A stretch of DNA of 64,000 nucleotides from Agrobacterium cucumeris (GCF_030036535.1 NZ_CP080388.1:1054001-1118000); one strand, 5' to 3'; counted from the first letter of the stretch, positions 54,198-63,934 are shown. Program-made: numbers and translations. The notes: generated by a model not told the origin, from the letters alone.

Positions 54198-55208
54198 ATG
54201 CGGATCGTGGTTTACAGCGCCAAGCCCTATGACAGGCAGTTCCTTGACGCCGCCGCCCGGTCAGACATGCGGATACAATATTGCGAAGCGCGCCTGTCGC
54301 TTGAAACGGTGGCGCTGGCGGAGGGAGCAGGTGCTATCTGCGCCTTCGTCAATGATGACCTGTCGCGGCCCGTGCTCGAAAGGCTGACGGAAATGGGCGT
54401 GCAGCTCGTCGCCCTGCGTTGCGCCGGTTTCAACCAGGTCGATCTCGTGGCTGCCGAAAAGCTGGGCCTGACCATTGCTCGCGTTCCCGCCTATTCGCCC
54501 TATGCGGTTGCCGAACACACGATGGCGCTCATCCTGTCACTCAACCGCAAGATCCATCGCGCCTATAACCGCGTCCGCGAAGGCAACTTCGCCCTTGATG
54601 GCCTGCTTGGTTTCGATCTCCACGGCAAGACCATCGGCATCGTCGGCACTGGAAAGATAGGCGCGATTTTTGCGCGTATTGCAGCCGGTTTTGGCTGCCG
54701 TCTCATTGGCCACGATCTTCAGCCGAATCCTGATTGCGAGGCGCTGGGCGTGGCCTATGTGACGCGGGAGGAATTGTTCCGGACATCCGACGTTCTTACG
54801 CTGATGTGCCCGCTCACGCCGGAGACCAGGCACCTGATCCGCAAGGAGACGCTGCCCCTCCTCAAGAAAGGCGTGATGCTCATCAATACCAGCCGCGGCG
54901 CAATCATCGACACGCGCGCCGCGATCACGGGTCTGAAAGACGGTAGGATCGGTTCTCTCGGCATCGATGTCTATGAGGAGGAGGCCGATCTCTTTTTTGA
55001 AGATCTTTCCAATGACGTGCTGCGCGACGATGTCTTTGCACGGTTGCTGACCTTCCCCAATGTTCTGGTAACCGGTCATCAAGGGTTTTTCACGGAGGAA
55101 GCCCTCAAAAACATTGCGGATACCACGATCGGCAATATTGAAAGCTTCATCAGCACTGGCAAAGCGCTGCATGCGGTCTCCACCGAACAGCTTGCAGGCC
55201 CCGTTTAG
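54198..55208 (+). CDS. D-2-hydroxyacid dehydrogenase (D-lactate dehydrogenase-like)
   Basis: This 336-residue NAD-dependent enzyme has the Rossmann motif [15 protein letters not shown] near residue 150, [12 protein letters not shown] with the catalytic Arg region near 232, and [13 protein letters not shown] with the catalytic His near 292. The sequence resembles fermentative D-lactate dehydrogenase LdhA. It lies just upstream of an FMN-dependent L-hydroxyacid dehydrogenase, so the pair handles both stereoisomers of a hydroxyacid, probably lactate. Confidence 0.92.
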   Translation: MRIVVYSAKPYDRQFLDAAARSDMRIQYCEARLSLETVALAEGAGAICAFVNDDLSRPVLERLTEMGVQLVALRCAGFNQVDLVAAEKLGLTIARVPAYSPYAVAEHTMALILSLNRKIHRAYNRVREGNFALDGLLGFDLHGKTIGIVGTGKIGAIFARIAAGFGCRLIGHDLQPNPDCEALGVAYVTREELFRTSDVLTLMCPLTPETRHLIRKETLPLLKKGVMLINTSRGAIIDTRAAITGLKDGRIGSLGIDVYEEEADLFFEDLSNDVLRDDVFARLLTFPNVLVTGHQGFFTEEALKNIADTTIGNIESFISTGKALHAVSTEQLAGPV

Positions 55209-55346
55209 CGCTTCCGCCCCGCCTCTGAATTATTCATGCTTCGAGCCTGCGGAAATCGTCGGCAGGCCGATTGCCCGCCCCAAATCCCCGGTATAGGTTT
55301 CGAGCAATCTTTTCAGGGCTTTCAAACCGGACCGGTCGAGCGACAG

Positions 55347-56495
55347 ATGCAACTCAAAGACTGCTATAATTTCCACGATTTTCGCCGTATGGCCAAACAG
55401 CGTCTTCCCGGACCGATCTTCAACTACATAGATGGCGCTGCCGACGACGAAGTAACGTATCGGCGAAATACGGCCGCCTTTGAAAACTGCGATCTTGTTC
55501 CGGATGTGCTGCGCGGTGTGTCCGACGTGGACATGTCGGTCACCGTCATGGGGCAAAAGCTCTCCATGCCGGTCTATTGTTCCCCGACGGCGCTGCAGCG
55601 TCTCTTCCACCATCAGGGAGAGCGGGCGGTCGCGGCCGCGGCTGGAAAGTTCGGCACGATGTTCGGCGTCTCCTCCCTCGGCACCACCAGCCTTGAGGAA
55701 GCACGCCGGATCAGCGGCGGGCCGCAGGTCTATCAGTTCTATTTCCACAAGGACCGTGGCCTCAACCGCGATATGATGGCGCGCGCCAAAAGTGCCGGTG
55801 TCGAGACGATGATGCTGACCGTGGACAGCATTACCGGCGGAAACCGCGAGCGCGACAAGCGCACTGGTTTTGCCATCCCCTTCAAGCTCAATCTCTCCGG
55901 CATCGCGCAATTCGCCATCAAGCCGGCCTGGGGCATCAATTACCTGACGCATGAGCGCTTCAGCCTGCCGCAGCTCGACGGCCACATAAAAATGGATGGC
56001 GGGGCGCTCTCCATCAGCCGCTATTTCACCGAGATGCTGGACCCTTCCATGAACTGGGATGACGTGGCGCAGATGGTGAAAGAATGGGATGGACCCTTCT
56101 GCCTCAAAGGCATCATGTCGGTTGACGACGCCCGGCGCGCTGTCGAAATCGGCTGCAGCGGCATCGTGCTCTCCAATCACGGCGGTCGCCAGCTCGATGG
56201 TTCCCGCAGCGCCTTCGACCAGCTGGCAGAGATTGTTGATGCCGTCGGCGACCGGATCGACGTAATGATGGATGGCGGCGTACAGCGCGGGACCCATGTT
56301 CTGAAAGCCCTGTCTCTGGGCGCAAAGGCTGTGGGGCTCGGCCGCTATTATCTTTTCCCGCTCGCTGCCGCCGGCCAGCCGGGGGTGGAAAGGGCGCTGG
56401 AAATGATGCGCATCGAAATCGAGCGCGGCATGAAGCTGATGGGCTGCACCACTGTCGAGCAGCTGACGCGCCGGAACCTGCGGTTTCACGGATAG
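55347..56495 (+). CDS. FMN-dependent alpha-hydroxyacid dehydrogenase (L-lactate dehydrogenase-like)
   Basis: This 382-residue TIM-barrel flavoenzyme starts at ATG 55347 (MQLKDCYNFHDFRRMAKQRL). FMN and active-site motifs are YIDGAADDE, CSPTALQRLFH, FYFHKDR and SNHGGRQLDGS with the catalytic His; the FMN phosphate site is DGGVQRGTHVLKAL. It oxidises L-2-hydroxyacids to keto-acids and passes electrons to quinones or oxygen. It lies 138 bp downstream of the D-hydroxyacid dehydrogenase. Confidence 0.92.
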   Translation: MQLKDCYNFHDFRRMAKQRLPGPIFNYIDGAADDEVTYRRNTAAFENCDLVPDVLRGVSDVDMSVTVMGQKLSMPVYCSPTALQRLFHHQGERAVAAAAGKFGTMFGVSSLGTTSLEEARRISGGPQVYQFYFHKDRGLNRDMMARAKSAGVETMMLTVDSITGGNRERDKRTGFAIPFKLNLSGIAQFAIKPAWGINYLTHERFSLPQLDGHIKMDGGALSISRYFTEMLDPSMNWDDVAQMVKEWDGPFCLKGIMSVDDARRAVEIGCSGIVLSNHGGRQLDGSRSAFDQLAEIVDAVGDRIDVMMDGGVQRGTHVLKALSLGAKAVGLGRYYLFPLAAAGQPGVERALEMMRIEIERGMKLMGCTTVEQLTRRNLRFHG

Positions 56496-56522
56496 AACCG
56501 TATTCCGCATTTCCAGGCAAGG

Positions 56523-56867
56523 TTACAGCTTCCCGCTGTAATCACAGGCCATTTCCAGGGCGTTTCGCCGATGTTCCAGCAGCGCTGCGCCGATATTCCA
56601 GATGAGCGCCAAGGATATCACCACACAAATGCTGCCAGAGATCAGGGAACGGTGGCGCTTTGTACCTGACAGGAACACCCAGCCGATAATGGCATAGGCT
56701 ACAAGTGCCGGCACGGCAGGGATCAGAACCGATATAGGCCCATCACAATCGACTGCCTCGATGCCGACGGCGCGATACTCATTCGGCGGCGTCGTGATGC
56801 CGAGGACGGCGACGGGCAACATCGCAGCGAGAACGGCATAACGGAAGAAGCGAGGCGTATCGGGCAT
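56523..56867 (-). CDS. Small membrane protein (hypothetical)
   Basis: This 114-residue protein has three likely membrane segments (about residues 8-24, 45-66 and 75-96). The ATG at 56867 has GGAGCAGAC upstream. Two cysteines, one in EAVDCDGPISV and one near the C-terminus, may be conserved. I do not recognise the family. It converges with the L-lactate dehydrogenase gene. Confidence 0.65.
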   Translation of the reverse strand: MPDTPRFFRYAVLAAMLPVAVLGITTPPNEYRAVGIEAVDCDGPISVLIPAVPALVAYAIIGWVFLSGTKRHRSLISGSICVVISLALIWNIGAALLEHRRNALEMACDYSGKL

Positions 56868-57062
56868 GTCTGCTCCATAGCCGGGTAATTACACGTCGCG
56901 ACGGTACGAAACCTTCCGCGCGGACTGCTTGAGGATGGCTTTTTTCTCGATGGCGGTCATTCCTGAAGTCGCGCCAACGATCCTGAACTGGAGCTTGCCC
57001 GATTTCCGGGAGAAATCCAGCATTTTAAAGAAGACCGAACTTGGCAGGTCGTGGTGAGTATG

Positions 57063-57089
57063 ATTATCGTTGCACGATGCAACCATAAT
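57063..57089. promoter_or_regulatory. Strong palindromic operator before the MarR-GNAT gene
   Basis: ATTATCGTTGCA (57063-57074) and TGCAACCATAAT (57078-57089) form an inverted repeat with 11 of 12 matches around a CGA centre. It ends 9 bp before the ATG of the MarR-GNAT gene. Size and position are typical of a MarR-type autoregulatory site. Confidence 0.65.
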
Positions 57090-57098
57090 GGATTTAAC

Positions 57099-58040
57099 AT
57101 GTCCGAACAGTCTCTCCCCATAAATGACATCCGCTTCACCTCGCGCCGGCTTGTCCGGGAACTCGGTTTCACGGGCGGCGCTTTCGCAGGCACCGACCTG
57201 CCACCTTCCGCCGTGCATGCCCTGATCGAGATCGAGACGTGCCCGGGAATTACGGCGCGTGATCTGGGAAAGCTTCTGCGGCTTGAAAAATCCAGTATCA
57301 GCCGCATGCTTCGCAAACTCGTCCTGTCAGGAGATATTCTGGAGAAGACGGACGAACAGGATAACCGTATCAAGCTGCTGTTTCTTGCCGACAAGGGACA
57401 AAAACGGGTCGGCGCCATTCACACCTTCGCCAACCGCCAGGTATCCGGCGCCCTGACACAGCTCACACCGGCAGATGCAAACACCATCCTTGCGGGGCTG
57501 CGCCTTTATGCCGATGCGCTGGGAGACCGAGGCGATGCCACCACTCCGGCTATCGATATCGTCTCAGGATACCGGCCAGGCATCATCGCCCGCATAACAC
57601 AGATGCATGCGCTCTATTACGCCCGGACATCCGGCTTCGGCCAGCGCTTCGAATCCGTTGTCGCCGAAGGCCTCGCCTCCTTCTGCAGCCGGCTCGAAAG
57701 ACCGCAAAATGCGATATGGACCGCGATGCGCGGCGACGAGATTATCGGCTCCGTCGCCATCGACGGCGAAGACCTTGGATCGGGCAACGCGCATCTACGC
57801 TGGTTCATAGTGGATGACAGTGTTCGCGGTGGCGGTGTCGGACGCAGGCTGCTTGCAGCCGCTCTGGCCTTTGCGGATGAAAAGGCCTTTTCGGAAACCC
57901 ATCTTTGGACATTCAACGGCCTTTCGGCCGCCCGACATCTTTACGAGACCCACGGTTTCGCCTGTGTCGAAGAACGTCCTGGTAGCCAATGGGGAAGCGA
58001 GGTTCTGGAACAGCGCTTTGTTCGTTCCCGGCCCGAATGA
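57099..58040 (+). CDS. MarR-type regulator fused to a GNAT acetyltransferase
   Basis: This is a 313-residue fusion. Residues about 1-145 form a MarR winged helix (TARDLGKLLRLEKSSISRML then LVLSGDILEKTDEQDNRIKL). Residues about 155-313 form a GNAT domain with the acetyl-CoA loop DSVRGGGVGRRLLAAAL. I choose the ATG at 57099 because it gives the standard MarR N-terminus and sits just after the palindrome. Such proteins are thought to regulate their own gene and acetylate a small molecule or peptide. No obvious partner gene is adjacent. Confidence 0.9.
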   Translation: MSEQSLPINDIRFTSRRLVRELGFTGGAFAGTDLPPSAVHALIEIETCPGITARDLGKLLRLEKSSISRMLRKLVLSGDILEKTDEQDNRIKLLFLADKGQKRVGAIHTFANRQVSGALTQLTPADANTILAGLRLYADALGDRGDATTPAIDIVSGYRPGIIARITQMHALYYARTSGFGQRFESVVAEGLASFCSRLERPQNAIWTAMRGDEIIGSVAIDGEDLGSGNAHLRWFIVDDSVRGGGVGRRLLAAALAFADEKAFSETHLWTFNGLSAARHLYETHGFACVEERPGSQWGSEVLEQRFVRSRPE

Positions 58041-58114
58041 TCGCTAATTCCGGCGGATGAACGGCCGCACCAAAAGTTACCGTGCAGCCGTCTCCGGACC
58101 ATAAATCGGACCTA

Positions 58115-59146
58115 TCAGAAGGCGAGCTGAACCTTCATGGATTTGCTTCTGTCACCGGCGGTTTCAAATGCCGTGACCGCCTCTTCCAACGGGAAGGTGC
58201 AGGTCAGCAGAGGCTTCAGGTCGACGCGGCGCTGGTTGATGAAATCGACGGCAAGTCCAAATTCCTCATGGAAACGGAACGTGCCCTTCATCTCGATTTC
58301 CTTGGCGACCACCATGTTCTGGGGAATGGACACATCGCCGCCGAGACCGAGCTGAACCACCGTGGAGCGCGGTTTCAGCGCTTCGAGACCCGACCGGACG
58401 GCCCTTTCGTTTCCGGAGGCTTCAAATTGCACATCGAAGTAGCCCTTGTTCGCCGAATAGGCTGATAACGCATCCGGGTCGCTGGCAACATTGATGACAC
58501 GGTCGGCGCCGACGGCAAGCGCCTTTTGCAGAACCGCATCCATGACATCGGTCGCAACGATTTCCCGGGCGCCGTGGGCGCGGGCAGCGATGATGGCAAG
58601 CGCGCCGATCGGCCCGCAGCCGGTGACCAGAACACGCTTGTCGGTCAATGCGCCGGCTCGGTTGACACCATGCAGCGTCACTGCAAAGGGTTCAGCCATG
58701 GCCGCTTCATGGATGGAAATACCGTCGCGCACCTTGTGGCACTGATAGGCCTCGGCAACGAGGCGCTGGCGGAATGCGCCCTGAATATGCGGCATCGGCA
58801 TGGCGGAGCCATAAAAGCGCATGTTCAGGCACTGGTTCTGCTGGCCCTTCAGGCAAAATTCGCAATGGTTGCAGGGCCGGCTCGGCGACACGGCAACGCG
58901 GTCGCCGACGGCAAGACCGGAAACGCCTTCTCCCAAAGCCCTGATGGTGCCGGCGACCTCATGGCCAAGGATCATCGGCTCCCGCACCCGCACGGTGCCG
59001 AAGCCGCCGTGATTGTAATAATGCAGGTCGGAGCCGCAGATACCACCCGCCTCGATGGCGACCTCGACCTGTCCGGGGCCGGGCTGCTCCGCCTCCCGTT
59101 CTTCGATCCGCAAATCCTTGGCCGCGTGGATGACAACCGCTTTCAT
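58115..59146 (-). CDS. Zinc-dependent alcohol dehydrogenase (L-idonate 5-dehydrogenase-like)
   Basis: This 343-residue medium-chain dehydrogenase has the catalytic zinc site in EAGGICGSDLHYYNHGGF and the structural zinc cysteines in CNHCEFCLKGQQNQC. The nucleotide motif is GCGPIGALAI near residue 175. The sequence and YYNHGGFG loop resemble L-idonate 5-dehydrogenase. The ATG at 59146 has GGGAGGAG upstream. It is the last gene of the SDR-transporter-RraA operon and would oxidise a hydroxyl of the imported polyol or hydroxyacid. Confidence 0.88.
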   Translation of the reverse strand: MKAVVIHAAKDLRIEEREAEQPGPGQVEVAIEAGGICGSDLHYYNHGGFGTVRVREPMILGHEVAGTIRALGEGVSGLAVGDRVAVSPSRPCNHCEFCLKGQQNQCLNMRFYGSAMPMPHIQGAFRQRLVAEAYQCHKVRDGISIHEAAMAEPFAVTLHGVNRAGALTDKRVLVTGCGPIGALAIIAARAHGAREIVATDVMDAVLQKALAVGADRVINVASDPDALSAYSANKGYFDVQFEASGNERAVRSGLEALKPRSTVVQLGLGGDVSIPQNMVVAKEIEMKGTFRFHEEFGLAVDFINQRRVDLKPLLTCTFPLEEAVTAFETAGDRSKSMKVQLAF

Positions 59147-59212
59147 ATTCGCTCCTCCCATGGGGGTTCGGCATGGCGGCTACTGCCGCCAGGCCATTTC
59201 CCTGGATTTGTC

Positions 59213-59887
59213 TCAGATATCGACCACGAGGCCCTTGGCTTTCAGCACAGCCTCGAGCTTGCTGACCTCGATCACCGATTTGCCCTGCTTGTAGGCTTCG
59301 ATGTAACCGGCCTCGGCATCTTCGCGGGCCTGCGAAAGCTTCGCCGCTTCCTGCGCTTCTTCGCGTCGCACGACGACAAGACCGTCGGCATCACCGACGA
59401 TGATATCGCCCGGATTGATGATTTCGCCGCCGACGATCACCTGATCGTTGACCGCGGCAATGGTCTCCTTGACCGTGCCCTTGATGCAGACGCTAAGCGA
59501 GAAGACGGGAAAGCCGAGATCTCGCAGCTGCAGCGTGTCACGCACGCCGGTATCGGTCACCAGACCGCCGATGCCTTTTGCGAGGCAGGCATTGGCGAGC
59601 ACATCGCCGAAGGAACCCGCTTCTTCATATTCACCAGCGGAAACGACAATGATGTCACCCGGCTTGGCATAGTTGATGGCCAGCTGCAGCATGATATTGT
59701 CGCGCGGCGCACATTTGACCGTGAAGGCCGGACCGCAAAGCTTCATGCGATAATCGACCGGCTTCAGCCGCGAAGACAATGCGCCACGACGTCCCTGCGC
59801 CTCATGGATCGTCGCAGGAGAGAATTTGGCAAGGGCTTCAACATCGGCCTTGGCCGGACGCTGCGCGATATCTTTAATGTGGATCAT
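59213..59887 (-). CDS. RraA/4-hydroxy-4-methyl-2-oxoglutarate aldolase-family protein
   Basis: This 224-residue protein belongs to the RraA-like superfamily. The substrate and metal loop is LVTDTGVRDTLQL near residue 114, with PAFTVKCAPRDNIML earlier and GDADGLVVV near 165. In catabolic operons these proteins act as keto-acid aldolases or decarboxylases rather than RNase E inhibitors. It lies between the binding-protein gene and the dehydrogenase gene. Confidence 0.88.
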   Translation of the reverse strand: MIHIKDIAQRPAKADVEALAKFSPATIHEAQGRRGALSSRLKPVDYRMKLCGPAFTVKCAPRDNIMLQLAINYAKPGDIIVVSAGEYEEAGSFGDVLANACLAKGIGGLVTDTGVRDTLQLRDLGFPVFSLSVCIKGTVKETIAAVNDQVIVGGEIINPGDIIVGDADGLVVVRREEAQEAAKLSQAREDAEAGYIEAYKQGKSVIEVSKLEAVLKAKGLVVDI

Positions 59888-59981
59888 GAAAACCTCCCAC
59901 GTTGAAACCGTCGGCGAGAACGTCTCGCCGACCGATAATGATGTTGGATAGATGGAATGATGACTGAAGCTGAGCCGAAGC

Positions 59982-60818
59982 TCAGGGGATCGGATCGAAC
60001 TTCAGTTCGGACAGAGGCACGACCTTGTCGGTGCGTGTCATCTTGTATTCGGTGTTCGGACCAAGCCACTTGTCCCAGATGCGGTTGATTTCGCCATCCG
60101 CATCGAGCTTGCGCAGAATCTCGTTGATCTTGGCGGTCAGCGCCGGATTATCCTTGGCCATGCCAATGCCGATGGGCTGGAAGAGCATCGGCTCTTCGAT
60201 CATCCGCATCTGCTTGCCCTTGGTCTTGGATTCGTTGACGAACTTGGTCATCGTCATGGTGTTGCCGACGATGCCGCGCGCCTTGCCCTGCTGAACGGCA
60301 AGATAGGCGGACGCCGTATCCTGGAACGTCAGCGGCTCGGACTTGTTGAGCTTGACGGAGAGTTCCGATGTCGAGCCCTTGCTGGACGCGATGCGCTGGC
60401 CGACAAAATCGGACTTCTTGGTGCCGGGGTCATCGACCGGAACGATCAGCATTTCCTTAGCCAGGTAATAAGGGTCACTGAACTGGATCTGTTCTGCACG
60501 GCTCTGGGTATAGGCAAGGTTGGCGACCGAGAGATCGACGCGGCCGAGCTTGACTTCGGGGACGCGCGCTTCAACCGACACCGGCTTGACCTCGGCCTTG
60601 ACGCCGAGTTCCTTGGCGATGGCGCCGCAAAGGTCAACGTCGAAGCCCGCCATTTCGCGCGTCTTCGGATCCGGCGAGGCGAAAGGCGGCACGTCGGCGA
60701 AAGTGGCACAACGCAACGTCTTGTTCGCCATGATCGTGTCGAGCTGGTCGGCCTTGGCCGGCAGGACCGCGGCAGAGGTCGCAAGCGCAGCGGTAAGCGT
60801 AATTGTCTTCCAGTTCAT
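59982..60818 (-). CDS. Amino-acid-type ABC transporter substrate-binding protein
   Basis: This 278-residue periplasmic protein belongs to the SBP_bac_3 family. It has a signal peptide (cleavage near AKA-DQ), then FASPDPKTREMAGFDVDLC, the typical first lobe. An AGGGAGAA ribosome-binding site precedes the ATG. It binds a polar amino acid or a related hydroxylated acid. The ATPase gene lies 92 bp upstream on the same strand. Confidence 0.92.
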   Translation of the reverse strand: MNWKTITLTAALATSAAVLPAKADQLDTIMANKTLRCATFADVPPFASPDPKTREMAGFDVDLCGAIAKELGVKAEVKPVSVEARVPEVKLGRVDLSVANLAYTQSRAEQIQFSDPYYLAKEMLIVPVDDPGTKKSDFVGQRIASSKGSTSELSVKLNKSEPLTFQDTASAYLAVQQGKARGIVGNTMTMTKFVNESKTKGKQMRMIEEPMLFQPIGIGMAKDNPALTAKINEILRKLDADGEINRIWDKWLGPNTEYKMTRTDKVVPLSELKFDPIP

Positions 60819-60910
60819 TTCAGTTCTCCCTGTTATTATAGAGGTTGGGTTGGTAATTCAGTCCGGAGCGTTCTTTTGCGAAACCGCTCATATTTGTCGC
60901 CAGCTCCGCC

Positions 60911-61675
60911 CTAGTGCCTGAGATCAGCGAGAAAACGCTGGGCACGCGGGTGTTGCGGATTTTTGAAAAACTCGTCCGGTTTGGCAGTCTCGAGAATGCG
61001 CCCGGCGTCGATGAACCAGATGCGGTCAGCCACTTCACGGGCAAAGCCCATTTCATGGGTGACGCAGAGCATTGTCATGCCTTCGGCAGCGAGGCTCTTC
61101 ATGACAGCGAGCACTTCGCCGACCATTTCCGGGTCGAGCGCAGACGTCGGTTCGTCGAACAACATGACCGGCGGTTCCATGGCAAGCGCCCGCGCGATGG
61201 CGACGCGCTGCTGCTGGCCGCCGGAGAGCTGGGCCGGGTAGGAGCTGGCCTTGTCGGCCAGGCCAACGCGATCAAGAAGCTTCAGCGCCTTGTCATGGGC
61301 AACAGCCGGAGAAACGCCCTTCACCCGGATCGGCGACATGGAGACATTCTCGACCACTGAAAGATGCGGGAAGAGGTTGAAGCTTTGGAAGACGAAACCC
61401 ACCCGGCTGCGCAGGGCATTCAGCTCCTTTGCGCGCATCTGGGCATGGATGTTCCTGCCATCCAGCATGATCGAGCCGCTGCTGATCTCCTCCAGACGGT
61501 TGATCGTGCGGATGAGGGTGGACTTGCCGGAGCCCGACGGTCCGCAGATGACAACGACTTCGCCACGGGTGACGTTTTCGTTGACATCCTTGAGCACCTG
61601 ATAATCGCCATAGCTTTTGCAGACCTGCGAAAGCGTGATGGTGTATTCCTGAGTGGCGGAAACTGGCGCGGTCAT
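60911..61675 (-). CDS. Amino-acid-type ABC transporter ATP-binding protein
   Basis: This 254-residue ATPase of the GlnQ/HisP type has Walker [11 protein letters not shown], signature [15 protein letters not shown] and Walker [13 protein letters not shown]. The ATG at 61675 overlaps the stop of the upstream permease gene (ATGA). The frame is open to 62260, but that part lies inside the permease gene. It powers the two permeases encoded just upstream. Confidence 0.93.
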   Translation of the reverse strand: MTAPVSATQEYTITLSQVCKSYGDYQVLKDVNENVTRGEVVVICGPSGSGKSTLIRTINRLEEISSGSIMLDGRNIHAQMRAKELNALRSRVGFVFQSFNLFPHLSVVENVSMSPIRVKGVSPAVAHDKALKLLDRVGLADKASSYPAQLSGGQQQRVAIARALAMEPPVMLFDEPTSALDPEMVGEVLAVMKSLAAEGMTMLCVTHEMGFAREVADRIWFIDAGRILETAKPDEFFKNPQHPRAQRFLADLRH

Positions 61676-62430
61676 AGCTGCTCCGTAACGATATTGGCGG
61701 GGGCCGGTGCGTCTGCCGCGAGCTTGCCGCGCGGGCCTGCCCGCCGGCGGGCGATGCGCCGCTCGAGAAGATTGGCGACATGGGTCAGCGACCAGCAGAT
61801 GATGTAATAAACCAGCGCCAGAATGAGGAAGACCTGGAAAGGCTGTGTCAGGAGCTGGTTGTTCACCTGGTTCGCCGCAAAAGTCAGGTCCGGCACATTG
61901 ATGACATAACCAAGCGTCGTGTCCTTGATGGTGGACACGAAAGTCGAAATGAGGCTCGGGATCATGTTGTAGAGCGCCTGCGGCAGGATGATATAGCGCA
62001 TCGCGCTGAAATATCCGTGCCCCAGCGCCCGCGCCGCATCCATCTGTCCGGCCCCAAGCGATACGATGCCAGCGCGCACAACCTCGCTCATGAAAGCGCC
62101 CTGATAGATGACGAGCGTCGCCAGCATGGTAACGAAGCTCGGCACATCCGCCCCGGTCCACAGCGGAACGAGAAAATAGCTCCAGAGGATGAGCATCAGC
62201 AGCGGAACGCCACGGGTAAAATACACCACGGCGGTGACTGGCCAGCGCAGGAGCCGCCATTTCGACAGCCGCGCCAGCGCCATCAGGATGCTGACGGGAA
62301 AGGCGAGCGCGATGCTGAGCGCCGACAGGATGAGCGTGTTGGCAAGGCCGCCCAGTGGGCCGTTCGGATATTGGCCAATCAGCAGAAGCAGCCAGTAATC
62401 CTGCACGATTGCGATCATGTCATGGATCAT
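61672..62430 (-). CDS. Amino-acid-type ABC transporter permease
   Basis: This is a 252-residue inner-membrane permease of the HisM/GlnP family, with about five helices and the coupling motif [20 protein letters not shown]. It overlaps the neighbouring genes by 4 bp on both sides. Confidence 0.92.
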   Translation of the reverse strand: MIHDMIAIVQDYWLLLLIGQYPNGPLGGLANTLILSALSIALAFPVSILMALARLSKWRLLRWPVTAVVYFTRGVPLLMLILWSYFLVPLWTGADVPSFVTMLATLVIYQGAFMSEVVRAGIVSLGAGQMDAARALGHGYFSAMRYIILPQALYNMIPSLISTFVSTIKDTTLGYVINVPDLTFAANQVNNQLLTQPFQVFLILALVYYIICWSLTHVANLLERRIARRRAGPRGKLAADAPAPANIVTEQL

Positions 62431-63134
62431 GCCCGTGCCCTCCGCAGTGGATCGACACGCATGGAGATATAGGCTCCGAGACCCATGATCAGCAGCGAGA
62501 AGAACAGATAAAGCACGGTGGCGACCAGATAGACTTCAAACGTCCGGAAGCTCAGATTTTCGACTTCCTTGACCGCATGGGTGAGTTCCGGTGCGCCGAT
62601 CAGGACGCCGAGGCTGCTGTTCTTGAACAGCGAGGTACTGTGGTTGATCAGCGGCGGCAGTGCGTTGCGAACGCCCTGCGGCATGATGACGAAACGCATG
62701 GCCGAGACATAGCTATGCCCGAGCGCACGCGCCGCTTCCATCTGGCCGGGATTGATGGAACGCACGCCGGAGCGCAGATCTTCGCTGAAATAGGCTGCCT
62801 GACAGAGGCCGAGACCGATAATGGCGAAGATCGCTTCGGCATTGTGGCTGGAAAGCCAGTTGGCCAATCCGCTTGGCAGCAGCGTGAAGACGCCGAAATA
62901 CCACAGCATCAGCTGCACGAGTGTCGGAACGTTGCGGTGATAGGAAACATAGGCCGCCACCAGCGGATCACCGAAGCGGAAAGGTGACAGGCGAATGGCA
63001 AGCAGCACAATGGCCAGCGACATGGCGAGCAGCCATGAGCCGGCATAGATGATGAACGTCATCTGGATGCCATGCAAAAGCATCGAGACGTAGTCCGCAT
63101 TGCTCAGGATTGCCCAGAGGTCAAAACCGCTCAC
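62427..63134 (-). CDS. Amino-acid-type ABC transporter permease
   Basis: This is a 235-residue inner-membrane permease of the HisM/GlnP family with the coupling motif ARALGHSYVSAMRFVIMPQG. It forms a heterodimer with the permease encoded downstream. Its stop and start overlap its neighbours by 4 bp. Confidence 0.92.
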   Translation of the reverse strand: MSGFDLWAILSNADYVSMLLHGIQMTFIIYAGSWLLAMSLAIVLLAIRLSPFRFGDPLVAAYVSYHRNVPTLVQLMLWYFGVFTLLPSGLANWLSSHNAEAIFAIIGLGLCQAAYFSEDLRSGVRSINPGQMEAARALGHSYVSAMRFVIMPQGVRNALPPLINHSTSLFKNSSLGVLIGAPELTHAVKEVENLSFRTFEVYLVATVLYLFFSLLIMGLGAYISMRVDPLRRARA

Positions 63135-63934
63135 GCGACTTTTCCTCCGGCTCCGCCCGCCGCGGCCTTATTTTCAGCCGGTCGACTTTCAATCGTCTGT
63201 GGCTTGGCAGTCTGCAGCCCGCCCATGACCTGAAGCGTCGGGGTAATTTCCATGTGGCCGATATTCATGGCCACGGGCGCAGCGATGGCAAAGGCAATCG
63301 CTTCAGCGATATCGGATGCCTGCGGCAGCTCGAAACCATCGATGAAGCGCTCGCGAATGCTCGGATCATCACCATGCACATGGTTGAAGATATCGGTTGC
63401 GACGCGGCCGGGGCAGATTTCCGTTACCCGCACGCGTTTGCCGAAAGCATCGATGCGCAGCTGGTTGGACAGCATCGCCACGCCCGCCTTGCTGGCATGA
63501 TAGATGGAGTTGCCGCCGAAATTGTAATTGCCGGCGATGGAAGAGATGTTGATGACATGGCCACGATCGCGCGCCACCATGCCCGGTACTACCATGCGGC
63601 ACAGATGCAGCACGGCGCGCAGGTTGACGTCGATCAGCAGATCGATATCGCTTTCATCCGCCTCCAGAAACTTCTTCGGACGATCGACGCCGGCATTGTT
63701 GACGAGGACATCGAATGCAACCTCACTGGTGAGCTTCGCAAGCGCCGGCCGGTCCGTCACATCAATGACGTGGGCAAAGCAGCCCGTGCGCTTCGCCAAC
63801 TGATTAAGAGCATCCGCACTTCTGGCAACCGCATGGACTTCCAGCCCCTCACGGCAAAGGCGCTCGACAACGGCGGCGCCAATTCCGGAAGATGCGCCGG
63901 TCACGAGTGCGGTCTTGTAGTCTGAGAATGGCAT
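63131..63934 (-). CDS. Short-chain dehydrogenase/reductase
   Basis: This 267-residue NAD(P)-dependent SDR has the cofactor motif VTGASSGIGAAVVERL, then NNAG, and the catalytic Ser and YHASK (Tyr near 156). The sequence resembles YdfG-type 3-hydroxyacid/serine dehydrogenases. It is the first gene of the operon and overlaps the permease by 4 bp. With the zinc dehydrogenase at the other end, it suggests two oxidations of one imported compound. Its promoter should lie in the last 66 bp of the window. Confidence 0.9.
   Translation of the reverse strand: MPFSDYKTALVTGASSGIGAAVVERLCREGLEVHAVARSADALNQLAKRTGCFAHVIDVTDRPALAKLTSEVAFDVLVNNAGVDRPKKFLEADESDIDLLIDVNLRAVLHLCRMVVPGMVARDRGHVINISSIAGNYNFGGNSIYHASKAGVAMLSNQLRIDAFGKRVRVTEICPGRVATDIFNHVHGDDPSIRERFIDGFELPQASDIAEAIAFAIAAPVAMNIGHMEITPTLQVMGGLQTAKPQTIESRPAENKAAAGGAGGKVA

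Noticed and set aside
55230..56510. 426-aa minus-strand frame opposite the L-lactate dehydrogenase gene
   Set aside because: Fully antisense to a protein with complete FMN and catalytic motifs.
56889..57218. Possible small minus-strand gene between the membrane protein and MarR-GNAT genes
   Set aside because: It would overlap the MarR-GNAT operator and start, no ribosome-binding site was seen before any of its ATGs, and I recognise no family. A short form beginning near 57023 remains possible but unsupported.
58526..59905. 459-aa plus-strand frame across the dehydrogenase and RraA genes
   Set aside because: It spans two well-supported minus-strand genes and their intergenic gap, with no domain resemblance.
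60911..62260. Extended 449-aa frame for the amino-acid ABC ATPase
   Set aside because: The extra N-terminal part lies inside the upstream permease gene in another frame. The ATG at 61675 with ATGA coupling is the natural start.
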